NCBI GenBank assembly: GCA_029204225.1
Contig: CM055096.1
Location: forward strand, 40,438,733 to 40,502,732
DNA: 64,000 bases
Reading direction: 5' to 3'
Source of the DNA: Diphasiastrum complanatum
Lineage: Eukaryota > Streptophyta > Lycopodiopsida > Lycopodiales > Lycopodiaceae
The first letter of the stretch is position 1, and each line of letters opens with the position of its first letter. Under the pieces are notes generated by a model, which did no database searches, was not told the origin of the DNA, and was given only the letters and a program-made list of their open reading frames with translations. Below, in pieces: positions 60,893 through 64,000 of the stretch. The translations under genes and the position numbers were made by a program.

Positions 60893-61869
60893 CCATGACC
60901 GAGGAGGTCTCAGAAGGAAGAGAGCAGAAGAAGCTGAGAGCCGAGCATGAGAGCCGAGGAGATACTAGCTAGGAAGACAGTGAGTTAACTATGTGAGCCG
61001 ACATGGTGTATCCCAAAGAAGTAATGACCATGTAGGAGCTAGTAATGTTTCCTAAGCATTGTAAATAAAGGCCCCCCTTAAATTAGTTAGAGTGAGCCAC
61101 CTTTTGATGGTGACCTTTAGTGGAAGGGCAAATTCCACATGTAATTCTAATTTAGTGGAATTTCCACATGGGCTCCACATGGGCAGCCTTCTTGCTTATT
61201 TAAGGGCCCCCCTCTCTTGTGAGGGAGCTTTGCTTGTATTGTCAAGTTCTCTTGAGCAAATAAAGAGGATCCTCCACGAGTTCTTGATGATAGCTTAGCT
61301 CCTTGTTCATGGCAATGCTCTTGAGTGAGATTTCTATGAGCATGTTTGATTCCTTTGCATTGTGGATTAACTAGGTTCTTGTTTCTTGTTTCTTGCTTAG
61401 TTGTGGATTAGCATTCGGTTCTTGTCTGTGGAATCTTGTAGTAATCAACATTCAAGTAAGATAGGCTAGTTTGTGGTATAGATCTTGCATACTCCCTTAC
61501 AACCCAGTTCTTGATTGTTCTTGAGTAGTCTAAGCATCAAGTGATGAGTGTTTCTTGATTATTAGATTATTAAAATGCTGTTAGGAATCTAGTTTCTTGA
61601 ATCTTGTTCCTTGTTTCAGTAGTTCATCTGATTCTTGATTGTTTTCTGATTTAGTAGTTAGTGGTAGGATTGCTCTCTGTATTGAACGTTGATCTTCTTG
61701 AGCTGAATATAAGTTCTGTGCAAACGTAGCGCAAACAATTAAAAGAGAGAGAAGGAGAGAGTGAGATAGAAGAGAAGCTGATATAGCTATAGAATAGAAA
61801 ACAGAAACTAACATGCTGATAAGCGACAGAGTGGCAAAGGCTACAGGCCAACCATGAGCAGATGACAAG
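60893..61869 (+). other. Possible LTR/leader of a + strand copia element
   Basis: The region has an LTR-like layout: a TATA-like TATTTAAG at 61197-61204 and AATAAAG near 61258. No second copy is in the window, so the LTR is unconfirmed. Confidence 0.35.
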
Positions 61870-62458
61870 TGCAGAGATCTTGCATCTCAACAATTAGCTT
61901 CTGAATATGAAGCGGGACGACAGTGATCTAGACAAGCATGTTGGGAAGATGAAAGCCATCTTTGATCAATTGGCAGCTATGAATCAGACTCATGCGATTT
62001 CACCGGAGCATCAGTTCTTACACTTTATAAGAACTCTACCATCTCCCTACTACAACTTGAGGTCAATACTCATGAGGACGCCTAACATGACATTCAGTGA
62101 TGCTATTAAAGCTGTGAAGGATGAAGTCATCATGAGAGATCATATTGACTCTCAAGACAGCGAGGACCAAGCATCCATTGTCAGAAGAAAACAGAAAAGA
62201 AGAGTGCAGAAGCCAAGCACATCTTCAACAAGAGATGAATGTAGCTCAAAGCCACCTGTAGTATGCAGCTACTACAAGAAGAAAGGCCACTTGGAGAAAA
62301 ATTGTTGGGGAAATCCCAACAACATCTGCATTCATTGCAAGAAAAAGGGACACTTAGCATTCGATTGCTGGTTTAATCCCAACAACAAAAACAAAGACAA
62401 GGCACATACTGTAGAATCTTCCCATCAAGAGGAAGAGCCAGAGCAAAACAAGCTATGA
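61870..62458 (+). pseudogene. copia gag, 5'-truncated (copia-4)
   Basis: The frame (61907-62458, with a few more gag-like codons before it behind a stop) starts within gag. It has HFIRTLPSPYYNLRSIL and AIKAVKDEVIMRD of copia gags, then two zinc knuckles. The second is intact (CIHCKKKGHLAFDC). The first reads CSYYKKKGHLEKNC, with Tyr in place of the second Cys. The N-terminal third of gag is absent. Confidence 0.82.
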
Positions 62459-63420
62459 CAGCAAGAGATGTGCACAATGCACACTCAGATCTAAAGATTG
62501 TCATAGACTCAGGAGCCACCTCGCACATCACGTCAAAAGAAAAGTCCTAAAAGACTACAAGACCTCCAACGGAGACAGAGAAGTCATATTGGGAGACAAT
62601 AGCAAGTACCATGTCATGGGGATAGGAACTCTACATATGAAGACCACATCTGGCTATAAAGACTTAGGGGGATTCCTGTATGTTCCCACACTGAAAAGTG
62701 ACATGTTGTCAATAGCAAAGATCACTAATATGGGACTAAGTGTTATTTTCAATAGTAACGAATGTCACATAAAGGACTGTGATACCAACCGGATCCTAGT
62801 GACAGCTGAAAGAAAAGACAACTTGTATCGAACAAGTATCCAAAATCCTACTGATCAGGTTGTTGTTACTTTAGATGAAGAAAACAAGAATGAACTATGG
62901 CACAAGAGGATGTGCCATTGCAGCATCAACACACTCTATAGAATGTCAAGAAGCAAAATGGCAGAAGGGATGGACGTGACTGACAAAAAGATCAGTATGT
63001 GTGAATCATGTTTGAAGGGCAAGCAACACCGTGAACCATTCAAATTCGAAGGAGTACGTGCGAAGGAGGTTCTTGGGATGATACATAGCGATCTATGTGG
63101 GCCTATGAAGGTTGCATCTATATTCGGATCGCGATACTTTGTTATGTTTATTGATGATTACACACACATGAAATTTGTCTACTTCTTGAAGAAAAAGTCT
63201 GATGTGTTTACAGTCTTTAAATAGTTCAAAAGTTTAGTTGAAACACAGTCATGAAGAAAAATCAAAGTTCTGAGATCTGATAATGGTGGAGAATACACTA
63301 GTATAGAATTCAAGAACTTCTGCCAGCATGAAGGAATTGAAAGACAGTATACTGTGCCTTACACACCATAGCACAACTGGGTAGCAGAAAGAAAGAATCG
63401 GACCCTGATTCAAGGTGGTG
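62459..63420 (+). pseudogene. copia-4 protease-integrase, broken
   Basis: After gag the motif IVIDSGATSHIT (about 62498) marks protease. GAG-pre-integrase (LWHKRMCHCSINTL) and the zinc finger (CESCLKGKQHR) follow, then the integrase core: HSDLCGPM, FIDDYTH, and after a stop at 63222-63224, LRSDNGGEY and VAERKN. Stops and small frameshifts break it. At about 63420 it ends in unrelated sequence; RT and RNase H are missing. Confidence 0.85.
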
Positions 63421-63469
63421 TTTTGGATGGTTTCGACATGCATCAACATGAAGCTTCGACACCTTGACA

Positions 63470-63625
63470 TGTAAGCGGATGTGTGCTTTTAGGTGTGCAT
63501 GTGTGTGTGCATGTTTGTATGTGTGCATGTGTATGCGTGTGTATGTGTGTGCGTATGTATGTGTGCATGTGTATGCATGTTATGTTTGTGTGCATGCAGA
63601 TGTGTTTGTGTACGTGTTTGCATTA
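63470..63625. repeat. (TG)n-rich TGTGCATG tract
   Basis: About 155 bp of interrupted TG repeat with frequent CATG. No gene. Confidence 0.92.
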
Positions 63626-64000
63626 TCTATGTCAAAATCTTGGATAAAGAATAGATTATGCAAAATTTTAAAATACATCACAAACAAAAGAAATCCAAAT
63701 GTACTCTTGTATACATTATGAAATTCAATTGTACTCTAAAAATCTGCAAACATTTCATAAAAGTCAATCTATGAAAACTTGATAAATCCAAAAGGGTATG
63801 CATTTCACCAAGACGTAGAGTTTGAATGCTATAAAATTTCATCAGTAAATTCATGCATAAGGTGAATTTGCTCCACCATACTATCCAACATTTGTCTTAA
63901 ATTGTTAAGTCTCACAAATGAGACACTACTCATATGTTGTCTAATATTACACATAAACTCTTCCACATCTATTTCGTGGAAGAAAATGTCCATCGAGCTG
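63626..64000 (-). other. Open reading frame running off the right edge (weak)
   Basis: From 64000 down to about 63829 the minus strand is open for about 56 codons, including MSSVSFVRLNNLRQMLDSMV and EQIHLMHEFTDEIL, then a stop. It may be part of a gag gene or an exon lying beyond the window. The family is not recognised. Positions 63626-63828 show nothing. Confidence 0.3.

Overview
The window is nuclear DNA of a large, repeat-rich land-plant genome. Three things support this. There is an intron-containing G-box-binding bZIP gene with plant-type splice sites. There are many Ty1/copia elements with tRNA-iMet-type primer sites. There is a heptameric array resembling the plant telomere repeat. 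Long (CT)n, (GA)n and (CA)n tracts, a Penelope-like reverse transcriptase relic and low gene density would fit a fern or another large-genome non-grass plant, but the species cannot be read from the sequence.

Two host genes are supported. The better one is a group G bZIP factor (GBF type) on the + strand at 38918-43055. It has 11 clean coding exons plus two competing last exons. The other is the 5' part of a proline/glutamine-rich gene on the minus strand (8398 down to 5278). Three of its exons can be joined in frame, but no 3' end was found.

Most of the rest is mobile DNA in different states of decay. From left to right: a non-autonomous copia-like element with matching 378-bp LTRs (803-4158); a possible hAT-type MITE (4231-4857); a copia element with broken coding (11254 to about 16330, minus); a Penelope-like RT relic between two LTR-like direct repeats (16841-21492); a fold-back element with nested palindromes (about 21715-22700); an LTR with a Tat/Athila-like primer site followed by a copia-type gag (22961-26213); a lone copia LTR/leader segment (26215-27165); a nearly complete copia coding region (28209-32344, minus); facing copia relics (45060-46660); a second non-autonomous element with 410-bp LTRs (47481-51553); a heavily decayed copia element (52977-56054, minus); a 151-bp satellite-like array (56590-57500); a copia RT/RNase H fragment (58851-60892, minus); and a truncated copia gag-integrase fragment (61870-63420, plus).

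The most interesting items are: a very short (about 85 bp) tRNA-derived SINE present in two copies, each with a perfect 14-16 bp target-site duplication and a terminal hairpin instead of a poly(A) tail; the Penelope-like element; the nested-palindrome fold-back; the telomere-like heptamer array next to a long potential Z-DNA tract; and the two alternative last exons of the bZIP gene. No rRNA gene, functional tRNA gene, CRISPR array or bacterial-type system was seen. I found no convincing new multi-gene system.
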